From assembly GCA_038380435.1 (NCBI GenBank), contig JAWZYU010000007.1:22733001-22797000 (forward strand): DNA of 64,000 nucleotides. The letters are read 5' to 3'. Below, piece by piece: positions 1 through 8,611 of the stretch; the stretch's first letter is position 1; each line of letters starts with the position of its first letter. A program made the position numbers and the translations under genes. The notes below the pieces were generated by a model. The model did not search any database and had not been told where the DNA came from. It saw only the letters and a program-made list of their open reading frames with translations. The DNA is from Ryuthela nishihirai. Its lineage: Eukaryota > Arthropoda > Arachnida > Araneae > Heptathelidae.

Positions 1-316
1 GAGTTTTCCTTAATGAATTCACGAACAGCAGCGATGGTTCTCTCGTTCACGGCCTCCTTCGGTCTTACTGCACGAAGGAGATCTTAGAAGTTCTGCCTTC
101 TCTGAATTTGCGCATCCATCCCGTAACAGTGTCATATGAACTGGCATGATTCCCATGTACTTGTGATAAATCGACATGAATTTCTTTCGCATCGTCCCCA
201 AGCTGCATCCTTGTGAAAATACACAATATTTTCCGTCTTTCGTAGGCTCCATAGCAACAACGTACAGATTTTTCAAAGCAAACTTTACGCGCTGTCAGCG
301 AAGAGAGAAATGATGA
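1..316 (-). pseudogene. Mariner-type transposase N-terminal HTH fragment (GVQW3/HTH_48-like), broken
   Basis: Read on the minus strand, one frame carries DDAKEIHVDLSQVHG, then SYDTVTGWMRKFREGR. This is the typical helix-turn-helix arrangement at the N-terminus of mariner-family transposases and the derived GVQW3-like proteins. The similarity continues toward the window edge in another frame (KEAVNERTIAAVREFIKEN at about 3-62), so at least one frameshift separates the two halves. No catalytic DDE/D domain is visible; it would lie beyond base 1. The family's role is binding terminal repeats for cut-and-paste transposition. What remains here is a non-functional fragment. Assignment rests on motif resemblance only. 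Confidence 0.6.
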
Positions 317-696
317 CACGGTCTTCGTTTTTAACAGACAATGACAAGTTTAGACAAGATTTCAAACTAGTCGTAGCTCATTAACTTCGGAAGAAAGGGT
401 GAAAATCTACAGACAAATGTCAAGTACGTTTTGAACGCCTTCTGTATATAGTTAGTAAGCACAATTGTGACATATGTTACGTTTAATATGCATAGCACAT
501 ATTTTGCTATGATACACCAGAAAATTAGAAACTTCGTTAGTCTATAATACTATTTTGTCGTATTATAATTACGATATAATTTAAAACTCTCTCACTACCC
601 ATTTATTTACAGTTTCAAAATATATTAATGAAATATACTTTTAATTGAACAGAATTATGCTGATTTCCTTTTACTCCGTTTATTCTGTAATTTTGT
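317..696. other. AT-rich stretch, nothing recognised
   Basis: No open frame, tRNA-like box or tandem repeat was seen. It lies between the mariner fragment and the TSD of the first SINE2. Confidence 0.6.
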
Positions 697-707
697 TGTT
701 AACTGAA

Positions 708-916
708 ATAATAAATAAAAAAATAAATACCCCCTCAAGCAGCTGCTTGTCACAGAGGTCTGACAAGAGCCTGTCAGTTTATATGCCACAGTAGGAGATC
801 TGAGAGGATGGCAGGACCTCAGCAAAGAAACGACACACACACATCCATCCATGCCTCGAACCCAGGTCCCTTAAGATCAGTAGCCAAGCGTGCTAACCAC
901 TCGACCACGGGACGGC
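708..916 (-). mobile_element. SINE2 (tRNA-derived), near full length
   Basis: On the minus strand the copy begins with a tRNA-like head (GTCCCGTGGTCGAGTGG, then GGGTTCGAGGC as B box). The body reads GAGGTCCTGCCATCCTCTCAG, and the 3' end is CAGCTGCTTGAGGGGGTA followed by a T/A-rich tail. It is flanked by an 11-bp duplication TGTTAACTGAA at 697-707 and 917-927, as expected for target-primed insertion. A small internal CATC duplication is present. The family is non-coding and depends on a LINE for mobility. Confidence 0.88.
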
Positions 917-927
917 TGTTAACTGAA

Positions 928-1446
928 CAGGAATTAAATAAGGTTATCACAATAAAGTACGTATCTACTAGGTACATAATAATGTAACGAAAATTTAATC
1001 TTGTTTAGATGATCACTTTTATTTCACTTCCATGGAAATTTCTTGTCCTTCCTTATGCTACTCGATTGCGAAACAATAATGTGTTTCGCGAACAATAATA
1101 TGAGAAATGAGCACTTAAAAAGTTCAAGGAACTATGAAAGTTAGTTAGGACAAAAATAACAATTCAGAAACTTTTTTTTTTCGGAAAACAATCAGCTTTA
1201 AACAAAGACATGAAGCGATTCATCTAGCCCTGGGAGACAAAATTACACTCTTTTTTGTATTTACACGGTAGACAGGTTCCTGAAAACCACCCTGTAAATC
1301 AAAAGCATGAAAATCGAGATTAATAAACGAAAAAAGGAGGATAGATTGAAAAGGTGCACTGAAAGTTTTATTGATAAATATTTTTTTTCAAATTTGTGTT
1401 CAGCGGTAATAAAAAGCATTATTGCAACGTTATTTTGTGCGTTATT
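928..1446. other. AT-rich stretch, nothing recognised
   Basis: Short chance frames on both strands only. No recognisable domain and no repeat unit. Confidence 0.55.
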
Positions 1447-1458
1447 TCTACTAATCCA

Positions 1459-1755
1459 TATCTCCGCAAAATTCCCCGCCCTGCCCATGGTCAGTAGGGG
1501 ACACCGATGAGCTTGGAAAGGCCGCCGTCCGTCGGATGGGACGTTAAGCCGTGGCCCCGTGTGCGGGAGAGTCATACCCTGTGCACGTTAAAGAACACGC
1601 TGGATGGCCTTGACGGGGGGCTACCATCTGTCTCCCAACAGCTGTTCCAGTGGGTCCCCTCCCCCAATCTTCTCTGAGCCTTCGGGGTCCATGTGACCTG
1701 GCCATTTATCCCATGGTGTGCAAAAAAGTGCCGCTCAGAGGTAAAACAACCCAAC
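1459..1755 (+). mobile_element. SINE1, head-truncated copy
   Basis: It starts inside the family body at TCTCCGCAAAATTCC and runs to GGTAAAACAACCCAAC, so the tRNA-like head is absent. TSD TCTACTAATCCA lies at 1447-1458 and 1756-1767 (12 bp). 5' truncation with an intact TSD is a signature of incomplete reverse transcription during LINE-mediated insertion. The copy is close to the other young copies. Confidence 0.92.
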
Positions 1756-1767
1756 TCTACTAATCCA

Positions 1768-2047
1768 GTTATGTTTAGATCAATTTCTCATATATTTCTT
1801 TCTGATCACGAAAAATTCTAATCGTTAATGTACACGTACACTATCGAAGTTGAAGACGAAATTTGGAAGAAGGATTTATGAACTGAATATAAATTAGAAA
1901 TTAAGTATTAATGCTAAAGCTTAGTGCTTTATTTTATAAAATTAATGTATATGTACATTTTTGTATTAATGTATATTTTTTTATAAAATTAATTATAAAA
2001 TTAATACATATATAATAATTTTATATGTGACATTTTATGAAACAGTG
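1768..2047. other. AT-rich stretch with ATTAATGTATA-like short repeats
   Basis: Simple A/T sequence with recurrent TATAAAATTAAT words near 1930-2010. No coding signal. Confidence 0.5.
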
Positions 2048-2160
2048 CAGGGTCGGATCTAGAAACAAAACGAGGTGTGTGTGGGGGGGGGGGGGGGGTT
2101 CAAGGAAAACGAGTAAATAGTTTCGCTTTGTCGTCTATCCATCTGTCTGTCTGTAGATAT
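2048..2160. repeat. Dispersed motif with G homopolymer; inverted partner at 4,205-4,253
   Basis: It begins CAGGGTCGGATCTAG, resembling element ends at 38,329 and 38,909. A run of about 16 G follows at 2083-2098. The segment ends in about 49 bp (2097-2145) whose reverse complement reappears at 4205-4253 with roughly five or six differences, including the word GATGGATAGACGACAAAG. Confidence 0.5.
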
Positions 2161-2184
2161 CGAACTTAAAAATTCCTTTTGTGT

Positions 2185-3030
2185 TAAAAAGTATTGATGA
2201 AATATTACGATATGCACTTTTCGAATCTCTCTAAAGTTATAATTACGCCCTCTATGGGTAAAACAATTTGAAAAATTCCAAAATTTCAAACGAATATTGC
2301 AAACTATGTGTTTATGCTAGAAATTTGAAATTTTGGTGGAATGTGAATGTACCACGAGATTTCCATTTCCAGCAATTTGTTGACCTCTTAGACCCAGAAA
2401 GGGTGGGAAAACACATCTTTTCAATTTTAGAAGATAATTATTTGATTTCAGTGATAAGTGAAAAAAAATTTTTGGTTTAGATGGGAATTGATAAAATATT
2501 ATGATTCACATTTTTTAAATCTTCCGAAAACTATAATTGTGTTCTCTAACGGTGGAAAAATTTGTAAATTTCAATATTTCAAACAAATATTGAAAACGAC
2601 GCATTTAAACTAGAAATTTTAAATTTTGGTGGTGGAATGTGAACTCCATGACGTTTTCATTGGTAACAATGAATTGACCTCTTAGACCCAGAAGAGGGAA
2701 CACATATTTTTAACAGATTATTGTTTGTATTTAGAGATAAATGAAAAAAATCTTCTAGGATTAGATAGGAATTGATAAAATATTATGATTCGCACTTTCG
2801 GAATCTTTCGAACACTATAATTGTGTCCTCTAACGGTGAAAAAGATAGAAAATTCCAAAATTTCAAACGAATATTGCAACGATGTATTAATGATAGAAAT
2901 ATGAAATTTTGGTGGTAAAATGTGAACATCATGAAGTTTCGATTGGAAACAATGAAAATGATAAATAAACTATTTTTAGTTTGATTGGTACTGAAGAAAT
3001 ATCATAATTCGCATTTTTCAAATACTAAAT
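2185..3030 (+). repeat. Degenerate ~290-bp tandem repeat, three units
   Basis: Units start near 2185, 2477 and 2760, with a partial one near 2976. Each opens with TTGATAAAATATTATGATTC or a variant, passes through CTCTAACGGTGAAAAA and TTTCAAACGAATATTGCAA, and continues to a GACCTCTTAGACCCAGAA segment. Spacings are 292, 283 and 216 bp. Related single fragments lie near 3290-3350, 12,925-12,990 and 16,400-16,470, so this is a dispersed family. Short open frames across it are not conserved between units. Confidence 0.75.
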
Positions 3031-4019
3031 AGTTTTATACATATATCTTAAATATCATTAAATATATATACCTAAATATCATCTTAAGTATCATTAAATA
3101 TAAAACGGCAGAGCTATTATCAAATTTTACAAATAACATGTATAGTGCTTTAATTTGAAAAATTAGTGGTAGTTTTTAAGAGAGATTCCACTGAAGGCAA
3201 TAATCTATTGACATTTCTGAGAGAGGTGTGGGAAATGCAACTTTTCAGAGTTAAGAATTAAAAGACGACTACTTTTATGTTGTGTATTTACTAATAAAAT
3301 ACGATTTGCATTTTTCACATCATCCACTAGCTCAAATTAAAACTTTTAAGGAATGAAACAGTAGGTAAAGAAAAAACTTCTTTCTCTTGAAAACGAGATT
3401 CTCATTCGCGCCAGAGGCGACATGAGTTTATAATATTATTCTAGTTTAAAATTTTTCTTTAATATTTATTATTAAACCAAAATTTATTTTTTTACTTGTT
3501 AAGAATATTAAGCATCAATTTTACCTCCAGAATACAGCTAACGCTAAGTCTAATAAATTTCGTTCAAGAAACTATCTCTTAGGACACTCTACTCTGAAAT
3601 CAATGACATATTTTTATATTTCTTTCACAATTATATTCAAATATAATTACATTTAACCGATTAGTTATCTTAAAAGGTATTCCTAACGAGCTTTCTCTAA
3701 AAAACTCCCATGTCCTTCTCCGTAGGGCATGTACAAACAAAACTGTATGAAGATTTCTCAAACTCTTTATTTTTATAATTAAGGATTAGATGTTAGTATA
3801 TTATAAAAAAATAATGCTTCCGAGTTACAATAATAATACCAATTAATAAAAAATCCCATGGAATAGATTGCAAGTGGTCGCGATAAGCCAATTAGGCCAC
3901 GCGACTATTTTAGAGAGTTTTTATGCGAGTCTATCTGTTTCATCAAGAACTCCTCCTAAATAATAAAAGTTAAGACCACCAATTTCATAAACAGTTATTT
4001 GATATGTAGGATTTACTCC
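3031..4019. other. AT-rich stretch, one fragment of the 290-bp family near 3290
   Basis: Apart from the fragment at about 3290-3350 nothing is recognised. There is no open frame of note. Confidence 0.5.
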
Positions 4020-5235
4020 CACCCCACCCGCTCACATTTTTTCTCTCCAAAGAAGAAGACTCGAACCACACATTTCTTTTCACTAAAAAAGACTCCCCTC
4101 ACATTTCTTCTCTCCAAAGACTCCGCCTCCCCACATTTCTTCTCTCCAAAGAATAAATGTAGGGTTGGAGAGAATCTCCAAAGAATAAATGTAAGGTTGA
4201 AGAACAGATGGATAGACGACAAAGTGAAATTATTATCTCGTTTTCTTTGAACCTTCTGCCCACATTTCTTCTCTCAGAGAAGACTCCAACCCTACATTTC
4301 TTCTCTCCAAAGAAGACTCCCTCTCCACATTTCATCTCTCAAAGAAGACTCCCTCCCGACATTTCTTCTCTCAAAGAAGACTCCCCCACATTTCTTCTCT
4401 CAAAGCAGACTCCCTCCCCACATTTCTTCTCTCAAAGAAGACTCCCTCCCCACATTTCTTCTTTCAAAGAAGACTCCCTCCCCACATTTATTCTCTCAAA
4501 GAAGACTCTTTCTCCACATTTCTTCTCTCAAAGAAGACCTCCTCCCCACATTTCTTCTTTCAAAGACTCCCCCAACACTTTTTCTCTCCAACGGAGACTC
4601 TCCCTCCATTTCTTCTCTCCAAAGAAGACTCCCTCTCCACATTTCTTCTCTCAAAGAAGACTCCCCACATTTCTTCTCTCAAAGAAGACTCCCTCTCCAC
4701 ATTTCTTCTCTCAAAGAAGACTCCCTCTCCACAATTCTTCTTTCAAAGAAGACTCCCCCAACACTTTTTCTCTCCAAAGGAGACTCTCCCTCCATTTCTT
4801 CTCTCCAAAGAAGACTTCCTCTCCACATTTCTTCTCTCAAAGAAGACTCCCTCCCCACATTTCTTCCCTCAAAGAAGACTCCCTCTCCACATATCTTCTC
4901 TCAAAGAAGACTCCCTCCCCACATTTCTTCTTTCAAAGAAGACTCCCCCAACACTTTTTCTCTCCAAAGGAGACTCTCCCTCCATTTCTTCTCTCCAAAG
5001 AAGACTCCCTCTCCACATTTCTTCTCTCAAAGAAGACTCCCTCCCACATTTCTTCTCTCAAAGAAGACTCCCTCTCCACATATCTTCTCTCAAAGAAGAC
5101 TCCCTCCCCACATTTCTTCTTTCAAAGAAGACTCCCCCAACACTTTTTCTCTCCAAAGGAGACTCTCCCTCCATTTCTTCTCTCCAAAGAAGACTCCCCC
5201 ATTTCTTCTTTCCAAAAAGCACTACCCCCCCTCGA
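4020..5235 (+). repeat. ~32-bp pyrimidine-rich minisatellite with ~190-bp higher-order period
   Basis: Repeated core CACATTTCTTCTCTCAAAG followed by AAGACTCCCTC, about 35 units, clean from about 4255 and more degenerate toward 4020. A distinctive variant (CCCAACACTTTTTCTCTCC) recurs at 4571, 4757, 4947 and 5136, spacing 186, 190 and 189 bp, so blocks of about six units were amplified together. A 347-codon frame at 4208-5251 runs through the array. It encodes only low-complexity Ser/His/Phe/Leu repeats and is treated as a by-product. Confidence 0.9.
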
Positions 5236-5534
5236 GAATAAAACTGGGTAAGACTCCTAAACCTAAGACAACCATAATCCATATACAGCCCATAAACAAC
5301 TTATTCTTATCATAAAGCAATGCAATTGTTCCCCCTCCCCAAGCTTTCGCCCAAAAAATTCCTCCTGAACGGTTAGGGCTGGGACCACCAAATTCAGGTA
5401 TAATTTTCTCTTATATCGTAAATTAAAGAAACGTCTAGATTTGAGCCGGAAAAAACTTCCCCCTCGAAAAGAAATCTCTTTAAATGTTAGGAGCTGCTTT
5501 CTCCAATTAAATTCCGCTTGAAACAGATTATCGT
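5236..5534. other. Unassigned sequence between minisatellite and SINE2 remnants
   Basis: A 129-codon minus frame at 5263-5652 shows no recognisable domain and overlaps a decayed SINE2. It is not supported as a gene. Confidence 0.5.
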
Positions 5535-5688
5535 CACATAGACCTGACATAAGTCTATCAGTATAATACTCCATAAAAAAATCTGGAGGAAGGAGAGACT
5601 TCAGCAGAAAGATAACACTAAAACAACCATGTCTGGAACAGGACCTTCGCATAGGATCTAAGCATGCTAATCACTTCATTGGCTATAG
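5535..5688 (-). mobile_element. SINE2, strongly diverged copy
   Basis: Words in family order on the plus strand: ACATAGACCTGACATAAG, TCTATCAGTATAATACTCC, AGACTTCAGCAGAAAG and GCATGCTAATCACTTC. These match the SINE2 body and tRNA-head remnant with many changes. No TSD found. Very old copy. Confidence 0.6.
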
Positions 5689-5697
5689 GGACCAGAA

Positions 5698-5874
5698 GAA
5701 ATAAAAATTTCTCATCAAGAAGCTACTTGCCATAGAGGTCTGACAGTAGCCTATGAGTTTAATACTGTCATAGAGAAGATCTGTGAGTAAGTCGAGACCT
5801 CAGCAGAAACGCAAACATCCGTGTTCGGTTTCCTTTGATCATTCCCAACACGCTAACCACTCGGCCACAAGGGA
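5698..5874 (-). mobile_element. SINE2, diverged copy
   Basis: Plus-strand reading shows AAGCTACTTGCCATAGAGG, TCTGACAGTAGCC, GAGACCTCAGCAGAAACG and CACGCTAACCACTCGGCCAC, the last being the reverse complement of the tRNA-like 5' head. The B-box region is degraded. It lies next to an even older SINE2 copy. Confidence 0.75.
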
Positions 5875-5950
5875 TGTTTGTTCAAGTTTTTATCTTGAAC
5901 TGTTTATTAAAGAACCCTAGGTATGTCTCTCAAAATTCTCTTTCTTTCAT

Positions 5951-6283
5951 AATCTGCAGTTTCCAGATTCGCCAGCTTTGAGATTTATTTCCACAAAACA
6001 TCCAGCCCTGGCCACGGTCAGTAGGGGAACCAATGGGCTTGAAAAGGCAGCCGTCTGTCGGATGGGACGTTAAGCCGTAGACCCGTGTGCGGGAGACTCA
6101 TACCCTGTGTACGTTAAAGAACACGCTGGATGGCCTTGACGGGACGCTATAATCTGTCTCCCAACAGCTGTTCCAATGTGTCCCCTCCACCAACCTTCTC
6201 TGAGCCTTCAGGGTCCTTGTAACCTATTCATTTAGCCCATTGTGTGCAAAAAAGTGCCGCTCAGAGGTAAAACAACCCAACCC
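5951..6283 (+). mobile_element. SINE1, partial head with internal deletion
   Basis: It enters the family at ATAATCTGCAGTTTCCAG (anticodon arm onward), loses part of the B-box/stem region, then follows the body to AACAACCCAACCC. A short duplication TTCATAATC at 5946-5954 and 6284-6292 may be the TSD, overlapping the element start. Moderately diverged. Confidence 0.85.
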
Positions 6284-6429
6284 TTCATAATCCAAATTTC
6301 ACATAGGACCTGTCTTTCGCCAACATGAAATGAAATCAGGCACGTAACCCTCGCAATCCTTGAGATGTTCCTGTATACAGCGGCATAGTTAGAGGGATGT
6401 AGGGGGAGGCTTCCCTCCAAATAAATCGT

Positions 6430-6830
6430 AGTTGAAAATATTCGAAGTGACTTGGTAAAATCCAGATGAGTGGCGAAAATTGAGATTTTATTTTTTAAAT
6501 TAAGGAGATTTGGCAAAATCTAGTGCAGTTGGCAAAATTCGAAACCATTTGGTAAAATACAGATGAGTTCTGAAAATTGGGATCAGTTTTGTGAAATTAA
6601 TGAGAGTGAAAAAATCTTGGAAAATTTGAAAAATTCCGAATTACTTGGTGTAACTTCAGGTGAGATGTAAAATAGGGAGTTTTTTTTGCAAAATTATGGC
6701 AAGTTGGCAAAATCGAGGCTACTTGGCAAGATCTAGGAAAGTTGGCATATTGGAGGCAACTTCGCAAGATCTAGGGAAGTTGGCAAAATCGAGACAAATT
6801 GCAAAATCTTGGGGAGCAGCCTAATCCTCC
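6430..6830 (+). repeat. Degenerate tandem repeat with TTGGCAAAATC words
   Basis: Phrases such as AGTTGGCAAAATCGAG, ACTTGGCAAGATCTAGG and TTTGGTAAAATACAGATGAG recur every ~30-40 bp in imperfect form. Units are too diverged for an exact period. Confidence 0.6.
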
Positions 6831-6860
6831 CCTCCTACTGAACTAAATCCTGAGTAAGTC

Positions 6861-7221
6861 GGAGCGGGGGTGGCTCAGTCGGTAGCGAGCCAGGCTCGTA
6901 ATCTGTAGTTCCCAGGTTCGAGTCCCAGCTGGGTCAGCGTTGAGATTTATCTCCGCAAAATTCCCTGCCCTGCCCACGGTCAGTAGGGGACACCGAAGGG
7001 CTTGGAAAGGCCGCCGTCCGTCGAATGGGACGTTAATCCATACCCTGTGCACGTTAAAGAACACGCTGGATAGCCTTGACGGGAAGCTACCATCTGTCTC
7101 CCAACAGCTGTTCTAGTGGGTCCCCTCCCCCAACCTTCTCTGAGCCTTCGGGTTCCATGTAACCTGGCCATTTAGCTCATGGTGTGCAAAAAAGTGCAAC
7201 TCAGAGGTAAAACAACCCAAC
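6861..7221 (+). mobile_element. SINE1 copy with tRNA-like head
   Basis: Head GGGGGTGGCTCAGTCGG (A box) and CAGGTTCGAGTCCC (B box) are present, followed by the body with a short deletion near 7035 and the tail AACAACCCAACC. TSD CCTGAGTAAGTC at 6849-6860 and 7222-7233 (12 bp). Young copy, plus orientation. Confidence 0.95.
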
Positions 7222-7233
7222 CCTGAGTAAGTC

Positions 7234-7889
7234 CCTGACAGAGACATAATTAAATTTATGTAAAATACTTATTTACTGACTTGGAAAAATTTGATTTCCA
7301 AGTTCGTAAATTTCGTTCTCTATTGTTTGGCCTATTGTTTGGCCTATTGTTTTCGCCTATTGTTTGGTGGGGGGGGCACCAAACAATAGGCCCTTCGCTA
7401 CGCCCCTGACGCTATAATATTCGATTCAAATAATACAAATATATTACACTATTACACGGCCTTTTAATTAATGGCCTGCATATTCAATTGTCAGAATAAA
7501 GGTAAATACCTGGAGGAAAAAAAGATACAGTACAACTCACAATACAATAATGTGTTATTTCAATTCAACGAAATTCCTTCGGTTTTTTTTTTTGCATGAA
7601 ATAATTAGAATTCCCAACGAGCGAAACAGTTTATTTTTTCAAACGATTATTGAACGTGAGATCTCGTTGACGAATTTATTGACGCTGAGCTATTTACCAA
7701 ACTTACTTCAACTTTGACATTTAGCAACTCCTACGCATTACTATTTTGCGTGTTAAAGTATAATAAACCTTAATAGTGTCGTAAATACAAAAGGATCCAC
7801 AATATTTTTCCTTTTTCGTTACCCTACAAAGCGCGCTTCTCAAAATAAGATAATTACTAGCATTCGTCAATAATTCGAACCTGTTTCTT
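7234..7889. other. Non-coding stretch containing a G-looped hairpin
   Basis: A CCTATTGTTTGG word is repeated three or four times at 7321-7367. A 15-bp perfect inverted repeat, GCCTATTGTTTGGTG at 7355-7369 and its complement at 7377-7391, encloses seven G. The remainder is AT-rich with no supported gene. Confidence 0.7.
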
Positions 7890-8278
7890 AGGTTGAGTTG
7901 TTTTACCTCTGAGCGGTACTTTTTTGCACACCATGGGCTAAATGGCCAGGTCACATGATCCCCGAATGCTCAGAGAAGTTTCAGGGAGGGCACCTACTGG
8001 AATAGCTATTCTCTGGAGACAGATGTTAGCCTCCCGTCAAGGCCATCCAGCGTGTTCTTTAACGTGCACAGGGTATGGTTCTTCCCACACACGGTGCCAC
8101 GGCTTAACGTCCTATCCGACGGACGGTGGCCTTTCCAAGCCCATCAGTGTCCCCGACTAACAGTGGGCAGGGCGGGGAATTTTGCGGAGATAAATCTCAA
8201 CTCTGACCCAGCTGGGACTCGAACCTGGGAACTGCAGATTACGAACCTGGCACGCTACCGACTGAGCCACCCCCGCCG
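7890..8278 (-). mobile_element. SINE1 copy, minus orientation
   Basis: The plus strand reads from the inverted tail (TTGAGTTGTTTTACCTCTG) to the inverted head (CGACTGAGCCACCCCCGCC). A and B boxes are present in complement. It is somewhat more diverged than the youngest copies. No convincing TSD was found. Confidence 0.92.
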
Positions 8279-8308
8279 CTCTCACTCTTGGCATAGTCCG
8301 TATAGTCC

Positions 8309-8347
8309 AGTTTCATAATCTGCAGTTCCCAGATTCGTATCTCAACT
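8309..8347 (+). mobile_element. SINE1 head fragment
   Basis: TTTCATAATCTGCAGTTCC and AGATTCGTATCTCAACTG match the anticodon-to-B-box region seen in the 5.95-kb copy. The fragment stops after about 38 bp. Confidence 0.5.
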
Positions 8348-8611
8348 GTTTTTTTAATTAAATAAAGAAGAAGGTTCTTACCTACACAAAGAGCGGAGAT
8401 AACCTAGAAGTTACATTAGGCTTCTGGTAACTCATACAACATTGGTTCATAGAGGTATTTCGGATCGTATATTTCAGAAATGTTAAGAAATTAGAGATCT
8501 GGTGTCGAGTTTAAGGTAAGATAGAGGTGGGATTTCTAGACTCAGAGTAGAAATCAAGATGTGCCGGATGAGCCGATTGATTTCTTGTGGGTATATATTA
8601 AATATCTTTAA
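8348..8611. other. Unassigned stretch before the 27-bp array
   Basis: Nothing recognised. No open frame worth noting. Confidence 0.5.

Noticed and set aside
4208..5251. 347-codon frame, the longest in the window, as a gene
   Set aside because: Lies entirely over a pyrimidine-rich minisatellite; the composition is only Ser, His, Phe, Leu, Pro, Lys and Arg repeats.
5263..5652. 129-codon minus frame as a gene
   Set aside because: No domain, and it overlaps a decayed SINE2.
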